Assembly: GCA_038025085.1 (NCBI GenBank)
Contig: CM076142.1
Coordinates: 10,204,501-10,268,500 of the forward strand
Direction of reading: 5' to 3'
DNA: 64,000 nucleotides
Origin: Tetragonia tetragonoides
Lineage: Eukaryota; Streptophyta; Magnoliopsida; Caryophyllales; Aizoaceae
Shown here: positions 1 to 11,745 of the stretch, piece by piece
How positions within the stretch are numbered: position 1 is the stretch's first letter
Layout: each line of letters opens with the position of its first letter
Program-made: the position numbers and the translations under genes
The notes under the pieces: generated by a model
What the model was told of the DNA's origin: nothing
The model's database searches: none
Seen by the model: the letters and a program-made list of their open reading frames with translations, nothing else

Positions 1-705
1 GAGGAGTGATGGGAAGAGGGTTATCACTCTTATCAGGTTATGCGTGAAGTCTCCCTCTATGCATGATTATCCACAATGACTTAAGGGGATTAGAACCTTG
101 TCATTTGTCAACATAGCTTATAGTTTGATCCACAATCTTACTATCTACAAAGCTTAAACTAGAACAAAGTTCTGATGGATCGAGTTGTTATGGATTTCGA
201 CTAAAAATTAGAAAACAGTAATAATTAAGGAAAATCCATGGAAAGGAACAGAACAACCAACAAGCATGGTATAGGGACTAGTTATCGCATCTTTCACCAA
301 GTATAAGGATTACTGGCATTGACTTACAATTCCATAAACTACCAACATAATGAAATCACAGCTCATGAGAACAAAGACAGAAAAACAAAGTCTTTAGGGA
401 AGCTAAAGTTTGGCATCAACAAATAAGTGCTTAATAAGAGACTTACCACCATTAGAGCAATGGACTTTGAATGAACCCAGGAAACACTGGAAATTATGTC
501 CAAGAGTTTTCTAAGCTGTGATTTATTGATGGTTTGTTTAGCTGGTTGCTTTTACTTTGTGACTATGAATGTTATTTCTAATATTGGCTTCATAGATATT
601 TTTTTGATGTGGAAAATGTATTGTTGAAGTCAAATATTGTTCTCCATTCACAGTGGAAATCAATTTATTTTTCTGTATAATTTTTTTATATTCCTGAAAA
701 TTCCG

Positions 706-711
706 TTATAT

Positions 712-793
<82 letters not shown>
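706..793. repeat. (TA)n microsatellite
   Basis: A nearly pure TA dinucleotide run of about 85 bp with one AT phase slip near 721-723. It is one of four long TA tracts in the first 6.5 kb. Confidence 0.95.
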
Positions 794-797
<4 letters not shown>

Positions 798-822
798 CAG
801 CTTTTATATAAATTTCCATGAA

Positions 823-1683
823 AAACATCTTGTTTATCGCTTGACTATATCTATGCTGAAGGATCTGTTGACTAACTCTAATGGTACTTGTGAATGTGTA
901 ATACTAGATGAACAAAGCATCCTTTTTTTTTTTTTTTTGGATCAACCACAAAGCATCATTTTCAAGTACAGTTAGTGCTGAACAATTTGATATTTTTATG
1001 AAGTTTTCATTTTCATGGCAGATTGGTAATGGCTAGCACCAATGGCGGCAATTAGTAGTCATATTGTATATACAGGTCCGTTATCAATTTTGGATATGTA
1101 AGAATTGTCAAATTTGTAAGAATAAGTCCTGGGGAAAAAATAAAAATGTGAGCTGAGTGCGATATATATTATGAAAATCAAAACTGAAATCTGAAGGTCG
1201 ATAACATAGTAAACTGAGAACTTGAGAAGTATATACATCAGCATTTGACTGACGAAAACAATCTCAGTTGTTGAGAGTTTGAAGCTAATGAGTCTGCAGA
1301 AAGTATATACGAGATTGAACAAGCGACAGAGCACTTCCGGTTCAAATTCTAGATTTACATCCTGTTGAAAGTTTGGTTTATGTATTTGCTATGGATCACC
1401 TTCTATAAGTACATTGTGTAGATTGCAAACCGCCCCCAAAGTGCATCAAGCATTAGTCATGCTACTTCAGGCCACAACCAACGAGCTACAAGCTCGTGTT
1501 TACACTAAGGGCATGCTTGTAATGAAGGTAACACATCTCCGTTTGGTTGGTCAAACTTTAGTCATGCTACTGCCTATTCGTAATTGACAAGATTTTTGAG
1601 AGGTGAACGTAACACATCTCCGTTTGGTTGGTCAAACATCTTGTTTATCGCTTGACTATATCTATGCTGAAGGATCTGTTGAC
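823..1683. repeat. Dispersed direct duplications forming a mosaic
   Basis: The 50 bases at 823-872 recur without a visible mismatch at 1634-1683. The 29-base block at 1528-1556 recurs at 1609-1637. The second copies overlap by the four bases aaac at 1634-1637, so the two duplicated blocks are fused at a microhomology. A third short motif (tagtcatgctact) occurs near 1455 and 1559. This looks like copy-paste filler at a repaired break rather than a transposon. Confidence 0.8.
912..957. mobile_element. Micro-insertion: poly-T plus 9 bases with 10-bp target duplication
   Basis: The target acaaagcatc at 912-921 is repeated exactly at 948-957. Between them lie 26 bases, a T run followed by ggatcaacc. 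Read on the minus strand this is a short body ending in an A tail, as expected of an extremely 5'-truncated retroinsertion. Confidence 0.75.
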
Positions 1684-1966
1684 AAAAGACCCACAAATAA
1701 TACTTTATATTTTTTTTAAAAACATTTGCAAATAGTTTAAAAGTCCCAAGCAAACTTCATCCTTTATTTGAAACACTTCATTACTAGATCGACCATGCAA
1801 TAAAGAACTCTCAAACACTCGATGGCGCAATTTCCTCATGGATTATGGCTGGATAGGTTGCCTTTCTTATTAGAAACAAGGAAAGCAGCAGCTCTTCTGA
1901 AAAACAGGGAAATAACGAGAATGGATTAAGACTTAATTAGTTTAAAAAGTACATATCAAATACATA

Positions 1967-2917
1967 ATCCCTCCGTTCCATAATGAGCTTCTTATTTCTT
2001 TTGAACACGGAAATTAATAAAAGCTAACTTTGGAACAGATTTTCCACTAATGCCTTTAACATTATCATTATCAGCTTTCTCTCTCCTTCCCTTTTCCCCC
2101 TCTCTCTCCTGCCAGTGCTGCCACAATCCCAAATTCCCCTCTCCCACCTACTTCCACCACCGGCACAAAAATGGACTGAATCAATTTAGCCCATTACTCT
2201 TCTTATTATTTTTATAATTGATAAAATATCCCAACCCATAGAAATTTCCCCCTTCTCTTCGTTCCCCTCTCAACAAAACCACACTCCAATTTAAAGACCA
2301 ACAGCAAACACCAACTCAAAGACCACCACCACCAAAAAAAATAGAAGATCCCAAAACCCCATAAACAGAATGGAGAGATCTACAGGATACGAAGCCCCAC
2401 TAGGAATTTAAGCCCGAGATGCACAGCTATCGTGATTATTTTTCCGCCAAAGATCAACTTTTTCCGGCGAGTTTCCGTTCACCGTAAAAAAACAATGGGG
2501 TGTGGGCCCTCAGAAATTTGGGGTTGGTGAATCTAAATTCGAGAGTTCTTGGGTTAATTTAGAGTTTGAGTTTTAAATTTTGGCATGAAGTGATGATTGA
2601 TGAGTTGTAAGCTAGTTTTCTGGTCTTTCATGGATTCCATAGATATTTTGCTGATATCTTCCATGGTTTAGCTGTGGTGGTGGAGGATGAGAGATAGAGC
2701 CGTGGGTGTGTGGACGGGTAAGTGGGGTTAATACTCAGTGAAATGGTAAGGAGAGAGAGAGGAATCTGAGGAGAGAGAAAAACAGGGAAATGAACTGAAA
2801 TTAGTTGGGGTATCCTAGTTATTTTGATACAAAAAACTTACTAAAATAAGTAACAAGAAGCTCATTGTGGAACGGCCTAAAAAGGAATACAAGAAGCTCA
2901 TTGTGGAACGGAGGGAG
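1967..2917. mobile_element. Stowaway/mariner-type non-autonomous element, about 0.95 kb
   Basis: The ends are inverted repeats. The left end reads ccctccgttcca followed by taatgagcttctt. The right end, on the minus strand, reads ctccctccgttcca followed by caatgagcttctt. TA lies outside both ends. The CTCCCTCCGT-type terminus and TA target are typical of plant Stowaway/mariner elements. The right terminus is partly duplicated (2850-2876 and 2889-2917). At about 950 bp it is long for a Stowaway MITE, and no transposase frame is visible, so it is a deletion derivative or carries foreign sequence inside. Confidence 0.75.
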
Positions 2918-3494
2918 TATATTGAAGACGGCACCTTGTTCTCATGTCTGGAATGAGGAACATTATCCTTGTTCAGGCCGGATGTTCTTCCCTCTGTGAC
3001 GTAATCATCCTTGTTCCAGGGTGTTCTTCCCAGTGTGGTCACTCCCTTGAGCAAATATGGTTGATCCTTGAGCTGTTTTTTCTTAGGTTTGTTAAGGTTC
3101 TCACCATCTTCGTCCAAGTCAACTGACCGTTTAGTTGTGGTTTTTGTTGGAGGAACCTGTACAAACTACTATTTATGAAATCTTACTTTTTCTTTATTTT
3201 TCCCATATTAAACATTGACCCTTCTAGTTAAGGTATTAGTGAACTTTTGTATTCATTCCATCCCATATTAATCTTTACCATTACTTAAAGTTCACATACT
3301 TTACCATTAATTTGTGAAAAAATATATATAGGAAAATTTATAATAAAATTGACACGGTTAGCCTGATAGTCTTTCCTATTTTGGCCTCAGTTTTGTAATA
3401 TTAATTTTTCTGTGGATGCAAAAAAGAGACAAAGGCAAATACATAGATTGCTACAAACAGGAGAGTAGGAGACTCATTTATTGCAAGTCAAAAC

Positions 3495-3496
<2 letters not shown>

Positions 3497-3576
<80 letters not shown>
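3497..3576. repeat. (TA)n microsatellite
   Basis: About 80 bp of uninterrupted AT/TA dinucleotides at the left edge of the GC-rich block described next. TA tracts often sit at insertion hot spots or within transposon termini. Confidence 0.95.
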
Positions 3577-3578
<2 letters not shown>

Positions 3579-3880
3579 AAAGGATCAGGTACAAACCCCC
3601 TCCTAGTATGCAAACCATAATCACACTATAAATTCATTAATGTTAAAGCAGATTCATTCATTTAAATTTACAGATTCATTCATTTAGATTTACAGATTCA
3701 TTATTTTATACAATAGGTCTTGTGTGATGCCCCCTCACCTTGAGGCCTCTTAGTGTTCCACTAAACACTAATTTCCTTCTCTCTTTTCCACTTCCCCCCT
3801 CTCTCTCTCCTCCTTTCACCTTCACCCTCACCCACACCTAGCCACCACCTGACCGCCTCACCACCGCCACCGCCGCCTCT

Positions 3881-4090
3881 CCTCCACCTCCCCGGCCACC
3901 GTCGTGGTCGGCGCTGGCCGGAGACCACGACGGTGGCCCCCACCAGCCCCCCCTCCCCCTCCCCCCTCTCTCCTCCCCTCACCCCGTAACCACCGCCACC
4001 ACCACCGCCTCACCTCCACCTCCCCGGCCACCGTTGTGGTCAGCGCTGGCCGGAGACCACGACGATGGCCCCCACCAGCCTACCCCACCC
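3881..4090. repeat. 130-bp tandem duplication, each copy with a GC-rich hairpin
   Basis: Two copies of a block (near 3885-3960 and 4015-4090) lie in tandem. In the first copy, 3896-3909 and 3923-3936 are perfect 14-base inverted repeats around a 13-base loop. In the second copy the same stem has two changes, both of which still allow G-U pairing in RNA. The block is C-rich and lies among CT repeats. Confidence 0.85.
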
Positions 4091-5089
4091 TCCCCCTCTC
4101 TCTCCTCCCCTCACCCCCAAACCATTATTTTCTCTCTCCTCACCGCCCCACCGCCCCTCCACCCCCGTCCTGGCCACGACGGAGGTCGACTCCAGCCGTC
4201 GACCTCAGCCGTGGCGTCCCCCGACAACCACCTCCCCCGCCGTCCCGGAAAAGAAATCGAAACCCAAAAAATTTCGAAAAAACCCCAAAAAAATCCAAAA
4301 ATCCCAAAAAACGAAAACCTTAGGTCTAGATTAGTTTAAATTTGGGCATGGTGAACCCTTTAAAAAAATAAAAAATAAAAAATTGGTCGGCGCGTGGATC
4401 CACGTGCGAGCGTGAATCTCACGCGCCGAGCGACCGCAGCTTAAGGCGGCCGCATTCAAGTTTTTGCGTATTTTATACCAACAGCTTCATCACTTTTTCA
4501 AATTTTGCACAACTTTTTTTTTGGTTTCTTTTTTTTTTATTTTTATTTTGCAAATTCATTGAATTGCTATTGCAAATTCATTGAATTGCTATAGCAAATT
4601 CCTTGTTTTATAGTAGTAAATTCATTGTAATAAAACTACATATTTAACAACACGTCACTCACTCTCTCTCCTCTCATTCCCAACCACCACCGACACCACT
4701 CGACAACCACCCCCACTGCTACCCCACCGCCACCATGGACACCCGTGACATGTCGCGTCCTGCCGGCAACTTAGCGACGACCTCTCCACCATCGTCTCCC
4801 CTCCCCCACTCACCACCCCCAACCTTTTCCCTCTCAACCACCGCGCCGTCGGCCGAAGACCTCCGCCATGGCCACCCCTCCACCACCGGAATATTAACAA
4901 AATTACAGCAAAAAACCAAAAAAAAAAGCCTGCCAGAGACGTTCGAAGTCGCCGAACATGGTTCCATGGCCGAAAATCACATATAAGAGGTCGAAAAAAC
5001 CTCCAATCTATGGTCGCCGGCCATGGAAAGTTGGGCGGCAACTTCAGATCTAAACCAAGGAGAGATAAAATGACGAAGAGAAAGGGAGA

Positions 5090-5235
5090 GGAGTAAGAAG
5101 AAACCGACGGAGAGGAGTGAGAACCGACGGAGAGGAGTGAGAAACCGACGGGAAGGAGAGAGAAACCACCGGTGGTGCGGAGAGGAGAGAGAAACCACCG
5201 GTGGTGCGGAGAGGAGAGAGAAAACACCAGTGAGC
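5090..5235. repeat. Purine-rich minisatellite, 18-33 bp units
   Basis: Units built on aaccgacggagaggagtg repeat about three times. They are followed by two near-identical units containing accaccggtggtgcggag and a decayed one. The minus-strand frame over this block (Phe-Ser-Leu-Leu repeats) is a product of the repeat, not a gene. Confidence 0.8.
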
Positions 5236-5997
5236 TGAGGAGAGAGAAATTGTCAGTACATGTGAGGAGAGAGAATGGAGAGAGCGTGGGAGGAGGAGAA
5301 ATGACTGGGAAATGGAGAAAATCAGTTTATATACCATAGGCTTGATGAAGCGTGAATTTACAAAAATGCCCTCTGACTTTACCAAGTATTCCGCCCGTGT
5401 CCTTTTATTTTTCACAATTAATGTGGGCCATTGATCTTAATATCTGATGGTCAGGAATTAGTTTGTACGGTTTGTATTTTAAGAGGGGTTTGTATAAGAG
5501 TCTTCACCTATATATATTCGCATGGGCTCGTAAAATAATTTGATGAATAAATTTAATAATATAAAATGCTTAAAATATTTGAAGTGAAATTATTCATATT
5601 ATTGATGAAATACATTTTATTTTATTTTTGCAAAGATTTATATCCATAGAATGTATATGCTAATTCATGAAAATGATATTTTCATACCACCTTCATTTGT
5701 AATGAGATTGATCTAAATTTATATAGAAAATAAAAACAGTATATGTATGTACACTAATTTTAATAAGTAATTCAATTAATGAAAAAATGAATAAACTCAT
5801 TTTGCATTAATGATTTATGTGCACTAAAAGTTGATACCTCATACTTGTTTTATACCGCACAACTAAAAATATGTGACAAAGTTGTCCACATTGGCCACAT
5901 GTGTGGCGTCTACGTGTCATATTCACACGAACGATATTCCCTCTTATATGACGTCCTACATGTCATCACCGTACATAAAGGACCAAACTTTTATAGG

Positions 5998-6139
<142 letters not shown>

Positions 6140-6349
6140 TTTTAAAGCGGTTTTCAAATCCAATCCAACGGAGTTAGATTTAAAATTTTTTGACTTACGT
6201 AACTAAAGTTATTTTATTTTATAATTTGAAAATGTGGTAATAAATATGTAAAACTAAGGATAAGACATTAATGGTGGATGATGTGTTATGCTATGTGGCA
6301 AGCTTGTGCTTACGTGTCATGCCCACACGATGTGGCTCGCCTACGTGGC

Positions 6350-6350
<1 letters not shown>

Positions 6351-6437
<87 letters not shown>
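6351..6437. repeat. (TA)n microsatellite, about 87 bp
   Basis: A pure TA tract directly before the first Helitron-like 5' block (ggatcatacac at 6438). Helitron 5' ends of this type are often TA-rich, so the tract may be an expanded element terminus. Confidence 0.95.
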
Positions 6438-6439
<2 letters not shown>

Positions 6440-7384
6440 ATCATACACACTGATGCATCGACACGTGGCATCCACATAAGCGCCATATTGGATGCCATGT
6501 CATTTGGGTCATAGAATTAAATAAGCTACTTTTGTACTTTTAAATGCTTCATTAATAATGCTTTTAAATTAAATGTAATTAACCAATTAATGAGGATACA
6601 TGAACCATGTTATCTATTTAAATTAGGATACATGAACATAATTAAACTTAAACTAAACTATACTAAAAACTAGATACAACGAATTTAATAAGGAAAAATA
6701 GTCACAAGTAATAAATGCATAAATTTTTTAAAACTAACGGATAAAAATTTACGTATTATGCATCTCAATCTTCAAAGTGATTCCATATTACAACAAAAAT
6801 ACAGAATTCATGAAGATGGAGCAATATGGTAATTTGGTAAAACAATGTGAATAAGGTAGGTTTAAACACTTTTTTCTTCAGTAAATTCTTTTTAAGTATG
6901 AAAAATAGGAAATTAATTTATCTACATGGATTAAAAATAACCGATGTCATAACACATTACATGACACATAAGTAATTTTACCAAAAAGAAAATCAAAGAG
7001 ATATAAGAACCAATAGCAGTATAATGGTTATTAATAAGTTAGGTAGATAAATTTATGGACGACATAAAACACACAAATATATAAATATATCCGTTGATAG
7101 AGTAAATCAAGATGGTAATTGTGAATCTATCATTTAACTATTTTTTTGAATAATATTTTAAAGTACGAAACGATATAAAATTAACTTCAAACAATTGTTA
7201 TTGCATGTCACATTAGCAATTTTACACTACACAGATCCCAACTTTGGTTTCGTATGGGTATTTTCATATTATTTATTATATACAGTATTGATAAATCATT
7301 AACCTATTTTATTGATAGTATTTAAAATATATTTTCTAATTATAAATTACAAGCCCGTGCATCGCACGGGGGCAGACACTTAGT
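6438..7384 (+). mobile_element. Helitron-like non-autonomous element A
   Basis: The left part contains a block (ggatcatacac, cgacacgtggcatccacata, catttgggt) that recurs at 7398 and 7617. The right end has a 7-bp GC hairpin, cccgtgc/gcacggg with a 3-base loop, at 7354-7370. Nine bases later comes cttagt. A short hairpin about ten bases before a CTRR-T end is the hallmark of Helitron 3' termini, although cttag deviates from strict CTRR. No Rep/helicase frame is present, so the element would be non-autonomous. Confidence 0.5.
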
Positions 7385-7616
7385 ATATATAATAAGTGGA
7401 TCATGCACGTTGCTGCATTGACATGTATCATGCCACGTCAACTTACGCAGTCAGCATCATATCCGGTAATTAATGTTATGACCCGTAATTAATACAATAT
7501 AATCTACTTAATTAAATGAGGATACATGAATATAAAGTTCATAAATACGGTACATGAACATAACATATATACTAAAGACTAGGCATAATGAATTTAATAA
7601 GGGAGAATCGAAAATT

Positions 7617-8028
7617 GGATCATACACGCTGTTGTATCGACACGTGGCATCCACATAAGCGCCGCATTGGATATCACGTCATTTGGGTTAAAGAATTAAA
7701 TACAACATTAAATGACTTTTTACTGCTTCATTAATAATGCTTTCTAATTCAATGTACATTACTCCCTCCGTTTCAAGTGTTGTTTTCGATTCTCGAGGTC
7801 GAACTTTAACCACTATTTTCTCATAATCTAGAGGACATGCAAATTATATATAATGAAAATACTTTTCAACACATACCCAACAAATATTTGTTTTTTCTTA
7901 AATTTGAATCTAAGTTATTTTTTCATAAATTCATGGTCAAATTTAAACATAGATATCAAAAACAATATTTAAAAAAGGACACACACTTAACTAACAAGCT
8001 CGTGCATGGCACGGGACATACATCTAGT
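7617..8028 (+). mobile_element. Helitron-like non-autonomous element B
   Basis: The left block is about 85 percent similar by eye to the start of element A. The 3' hairpin is at 7999-8015 (ctcgtgc/gcacggg, loop atg), followed eight bases later by ctagt at 8024-8028, a proper Helitron CTRR-T end. Inside, at about 7761, a Stowaway-like terminus (ctccctccgtttc) begins without an obvious partner, suggesting a nested and partly deleted MITE. A third, 5'-only copy of the leading block lies at 7398-7480 between the two elements. Confidence 0.5.
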
Positions 8029-8412
8029 AAATAACTAAACTTCGAAATTTACAATTGATATGCATGATCCATCAGACAATTATTGCAAGTCAAAAGCCAT
8101 TAAATCAATAGCTAGCTACAACTACTTTACTTACAGCCATTAAATCACGAATTGAACCGTTGCGATCCGATCAGAGCACGAGAAGCAGAGAGAAGAGGAA
8201 ATAAACCAGAGAACTTACAGACTTTGAGAAGAAAGGAAGAATATATGTCTGGTCTCCTTTTCACTTTTCAGGGGTAGGCCGGAAGGTAGCGGTTTATAAC
8301 TTTATATCTAAAGGGGCCAGGTATGGTATGACCCATTCAGATTAATTAAGAGGGGAAAGACAACTTCATATGCTATTAGACTCAATCATAAAATTATAAA
8401 AAATCAGTTATT
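8029..8412. other. Intergenic DNA, nothing recognised
   Basis: AT-rich sequence without a supported gene, RNA or transposon end. Confidence 0.5.
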
Positions 8413-8665
8413 AGGGGTGTGTTTGCTAGAGCTGAACTTACCAGAACTGAATTGAACTGAACTGAATTCAATATCAGTAAACTGGATACTACTGAACTGA
8501 ACTGGACACAACTGAACTGAATTGAACACAATTTGAATTCCCTTTTTTTTTTTTTGGTGAAACTCCTACCATGTTCTTTAGAGCTTATCTCGTAAGTTCA
8601 GTTTCATTTAGTTCAGGGGTGATCTCGTGTCAGTTCAGTTATAGTTAGTTCAGTTTAGTGGTGTA
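8413..8665. mobile_element. Foldback MITE of the ACTGAAC family
   Basis: It begins ggggtgtgtttgctagagctgaac and is packed with actgaactgaa motifs in the left half. The right half carries the complementary agttcagtt motifs, so the unit can fold back on itself. A poly-T stretch at 8541-8552 interrupts it. Related sequence occurs at 14800-14908, 19081-19333 and 28690-28860. Superfamily unknown; the gggtgcgtt-type end is reminiscent of hAT or Mutator MITEs. Confidence 0.55.
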
Positions 8666-9694
8666 AAAAGTAAGGAAAGATTGAGAAGATTATGAGAGAG
8701 GAGGCAGATGAATGGGAAAAATCGAAAAAAGGGTGAATGACTTGTGCCCTGGGAACATTAAAAGGGTGTGTTAAGCTGTTTAAAGATAAAGATGATCACA
8801 TTTATCAGGGGTCTACATAGGAAGAAAAGAAAGGTTGTGTAGAGGAATTTTGATACAAAAAAACAGTCCAATAGTTTTGATAGTTGTACAAGAAACAAAG
8901 TACGAGAATATAATGAGAGGGAGCTGGTGTGTATATGGAAGGGAATGGAACGCGCTGGAGTTGTTCGGCGTCACGAGGTAATTCAGGGGAAATAACATGA
9001 ATTTGGGTTTTTTTTGACAGAAATCAACTTCGTATGAACAATAGAGTCCGTGTTTGTTGAAATTCTATCATAAAGAGCTGATGGGTTTGCTAAGCATCGC
9101 CATCAACGATCGGTCAGCGTGGCTCTAAGACTTTGCTCATGTTTACTGATGGTGGAGTTATATATTTGTTGGATGAATACTGCTTCTTCTTGTTGGCAGA
9201 TAGGGAAGTGACACATTAGCAAGAAAAGGAGCGTTTGTTGGCAATTTGATTGAGGTGGAATGTGGCAGTGAGTATAGTTGGAGTGATCTGCTCATAGATT
9301 ACATCTTAGGAGTTTGTATCTTTCTCTAGAAAGAAGTATTGGTTGTATTGGAGTATTGTAAAACCTCTTGCGTTTTAGTCAGAGCTACTCGTTACTTCAT
9401 AATCTATGAGCTAACATCAATATGATATCAGCTATAGCTTTCAGAAATCTACAACATAAATCTTAACTTTTGAGTGTGAGATTCATGTGCAACTAAATCC
9501 GCTTAGTGCTTGTTTACTTGTGCTTGTAGTTCTTTGCTTGAAATATGATCTCCACACACTTTACAACAGAGCAATCTCCTCTTGCTTGATGACTGATTCC
9601 TAGAGCATAACTTTTATCACTTTTCAAATTAGAAAAATAATTCAAAAGAATCCATCAATCTGAAATCGTGAATACAATTACAAGGTGCATGTTC
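8666..9694. other. Intergenic DNA, nothing recognised
   Basis: I see no supported coding region here. It is the downstream flank of the minus-strand DUF247 gene. Confidence 0.5.
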
Positions 9695-9798
9695 TGATTT
9701 GAAGGTGGCCTATAGTACGAATAATACCCGAAACCTCAGAGCACCTAAGTGAAAATTTTCCTAAAATTTTTGATTTGAAGGTGGCCTATAGTACGAAT
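9695..9798. repeat. 30-bp direct duplication at the 3' end of the DUF247 gene
   Basis: The block gatttgaaggtggcctatag plus its following bases occurs at about 9696-9724 and again at about 9770-9798. The second copy covers the last codons before the stop at 9761-9763 is reached; the first lies in the 3' untranslated part. No coding effect is visible. Confidence 0.85.
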
Positions 9799-11745
9799 AA
9801 GCTGCAAAGAAGGCCTGTGTGGCAGTAAGCAACAACAAAAGGACAGCAGCTACAAGTGAGATAATGGCCCAAGGATTACTGAAATACTTCTGTGTCAGGC
9901 CTGCTTTCCATCTATTTCTTCTCTGTATGAAATATGCATTCACTTGTTTTGATACCTTACCGTAGTGACCACTATACGCATCGACTAACATCTCTCTGGA
10001 GACACTCTTGAACATGTCTACCACTTCAGCATCATGGCCGACAAGATGCTGAAGTATTCCATGACGATGAAGGTAGCTCACGTCTTCAGGGGACTTTATC
10101 AAGCATTCCATGAACACCACATAAGATCCAATCAAACCATCTCTGATCGTGAGATGACTGTGCTCAAAGGCCGCCACGTTGAGGAGGATGGACATGGTAC
10201 CGTCTTGTATCCAAAGAGGAGGAATTTCTAGAGCCCCATTCTTAAATCTGATATCCCAAAAGCAGTTGGTGTTTCGCTTCCTAAACTGTACTCCCGCCTT
10301 CCTTAGCTCCGTGACACTATGAATGATGACTTGTCCATGCCTTGACATTCTGTACTGTGCTCTATTTGTGTGTAACCATTGGTTTAGACACCTAGGAACA
10401 AGCTTCTCATATACCCTCCACCAAAATTCAGTCCTACACATGGGATCCTGTTGGGATCCGACCTGCAAAAGGCTTTGCCTGAAAACATCGAGGATATGAA
10501 GGCAGTCTGCCTGTTTGAGTGAAGCTTTCAACTTGTCCAACTCTCTAATGTATAGTGGTGCTCCTGCGCGAAAACACAATGAAGATTGATACAAAATGAT
10601 CACCATTTTTAAAGTTGCTAAATAGGTTATGAGAAACATTTGATACTTTAGGGGACAGCAAATTCACTGCAGATTGATAATGATCACGATTTCTAATGTT
10701 GCTAAATAGGTTCTGACATTCTGACAATTAGGGGACAACAGATTCACTATATGAATCAAGAGTGACTAGTTTATCAGTTCAGGTAAATTTCTTTTTTATT
10801 GTTGAGATGAAGCTAAGCTATCAAGAAGTTGGCTAGTACATATGCCATATCATGCAATACTGGTTTGCCCCTTTAACATTTTTGCTTCCTGTTGGCCTTA
10901 CTACATGCAGGCTTCTAGCAATCTTTTCAAGTACAGAGAAAGAAAGCACAACCATTAATTTTAATAGCTTTATTATAACTTTCTGATAACTGTTAATAAT
11001 GAGGTAGGATTTTGTGACATGTATCTTTGTTGAGTAGCCTAACAGGATGCTCTAATATATACCTGAATGAGAGACCTTTTCAAAAAGACGCAATTTTGTA
11101 TATTCTCAGTAGTATGATAATAAGGAAAAACTGCATACCTGTCAACCATTCAGGACTGAATAAATTCAGTACTAATGTCACAGCTTGCTGTCCTTTCAGC
11201 AGCTCATCAGGATCGTTTGCAATGCGAATAAGCCCGAGCAGCCTATCAATTATGAAAAGAGGAATTTGGTTTTCAAGCATAACCATGTCCAACAAAATGT
11301 CATCAACCATTCTCTGGTTAGAAAATACAGGGTCATCTGTCAGATTGCTTCTTCCTCCTACCTTTGGAGAACATCTGAAGAGCTCAAGGATGAAACAAGC
11401 ATCAAGAACCATCATCTCCACAAACTGATTACTGTTGAGATGTTCAAGCTCTTGTTGGTAGCACGCTCGAGCTTTTTCTTCAACTTCTTTGATGGCATTA
11501 AGGTAGAGCTTTAATTCTTGACCGGTTCGCTTCAATATCCGAGACAGGGATATCCATTTGTGGCGGTCCATATCCCGCACTTGCTCACTTCCATGATGAT
11601 AAGGCCCTATGGACACAGTTTGGGGCACATAGGCTTTGTTGTCTCTTTGAACGTCTCTTAAACGTCGAGAAACTCGATATATGCACCACTTCCTCCATGG
11701 TCTAGCAGCTGCATATCTGTGGGCTTCCTCAACTTTTTCTGTCAT
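9761..11745 (-). CDS. DUF247 (UPF0481) plant membrane protein, two exons
   Basis: Exon 1 is 11139-11745 and exon 2 is 9761-10563. The donor is GTATGC after ...LTG, the acceptor GCGCAG, the phase is 1, and the joined frame gives 469 residues. The N-terminal half has the typical DUF247 run YVPQTVSIGPYHHG, then DMDRHKW, VLDACFILELF and MLENQIPLFI. Exon 2 ends in a hydrophobic helix (NPWAIISLVAAVLLLLL) close to the C-terminus, as the family's single membrane anchor does. The family is plant-specific; most members have no known biochemical role, while some act at grass self-incompatibility loci. The open frame continues upstream of ATG 11745 with family-like sequence (PDDQSEWLI) to a possible acceptor near 11843. 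A further 5' exon with the true start is therefore likely. The intron contains an 88-bp tandem duplication. Confidence 0.9.
10583..10756. repeat. 88-bp tandem duplication in the DUF247 intron
   Basis: The sequence from agattgata through gttgctaaatagg to ggggacagcaaattcact is repeated with moderate divergence. Copies start at 10583 and 10671. It lies wholly within the intron. Confidence 0.8.

Larger units (their letters stand above)
1..1966. other. Intergenic DNA without a recognisable gene
   Basis: No open frame here has recognisable protein similarity. The stretch contains a TA microsatellite, one poly-T micro-insertion with target duplication, and a mosaic of duplicated blocks, all listed separately. 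Base composition is AT-rich, and I see no convincing promoter or RNA gene. Confidence 0.6.
3497..5512. mobile_element. Candidate 2-kb non-autonomous element with imperfect inverted ends
   Basis: The left border continues from the TA tract into a segment with caggtacaaacccc and later atgcaaacc. The right border, read on the minus strand, has tatacaaacccctc and later atacaaaccgtac after a short TA run. Similar motifs in similar order and opposite orientation suggest inverted termini. The interior is unlike its surroundings: CT- and C-rich, proline-rich in translation, with tandem repeats and a strong hairpin. It holds 22-bp repeats at 3659-3711 and a 24-bp repeat pair at 4555-4600. No transposase was recognised. 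Family assignment is open (MULE-like, Helitron-like or foldback). Confidence 0.4.

Noticed and set aside
3904..4339. Proline-rich plus-strand frames of 89-139 residues
   Set aside because: Three frames are open at once over C-rich low-complexity tandem repeats. No signal peptide, family motif or splice context supports a protein.
4655..5415. Minus-strand frames of 121-190 residues rich in Ser, Phe and Leu
   Set aside because: They follow the purine-rich minisatellite and overlap each other in several frames; this is a repeat artefact.
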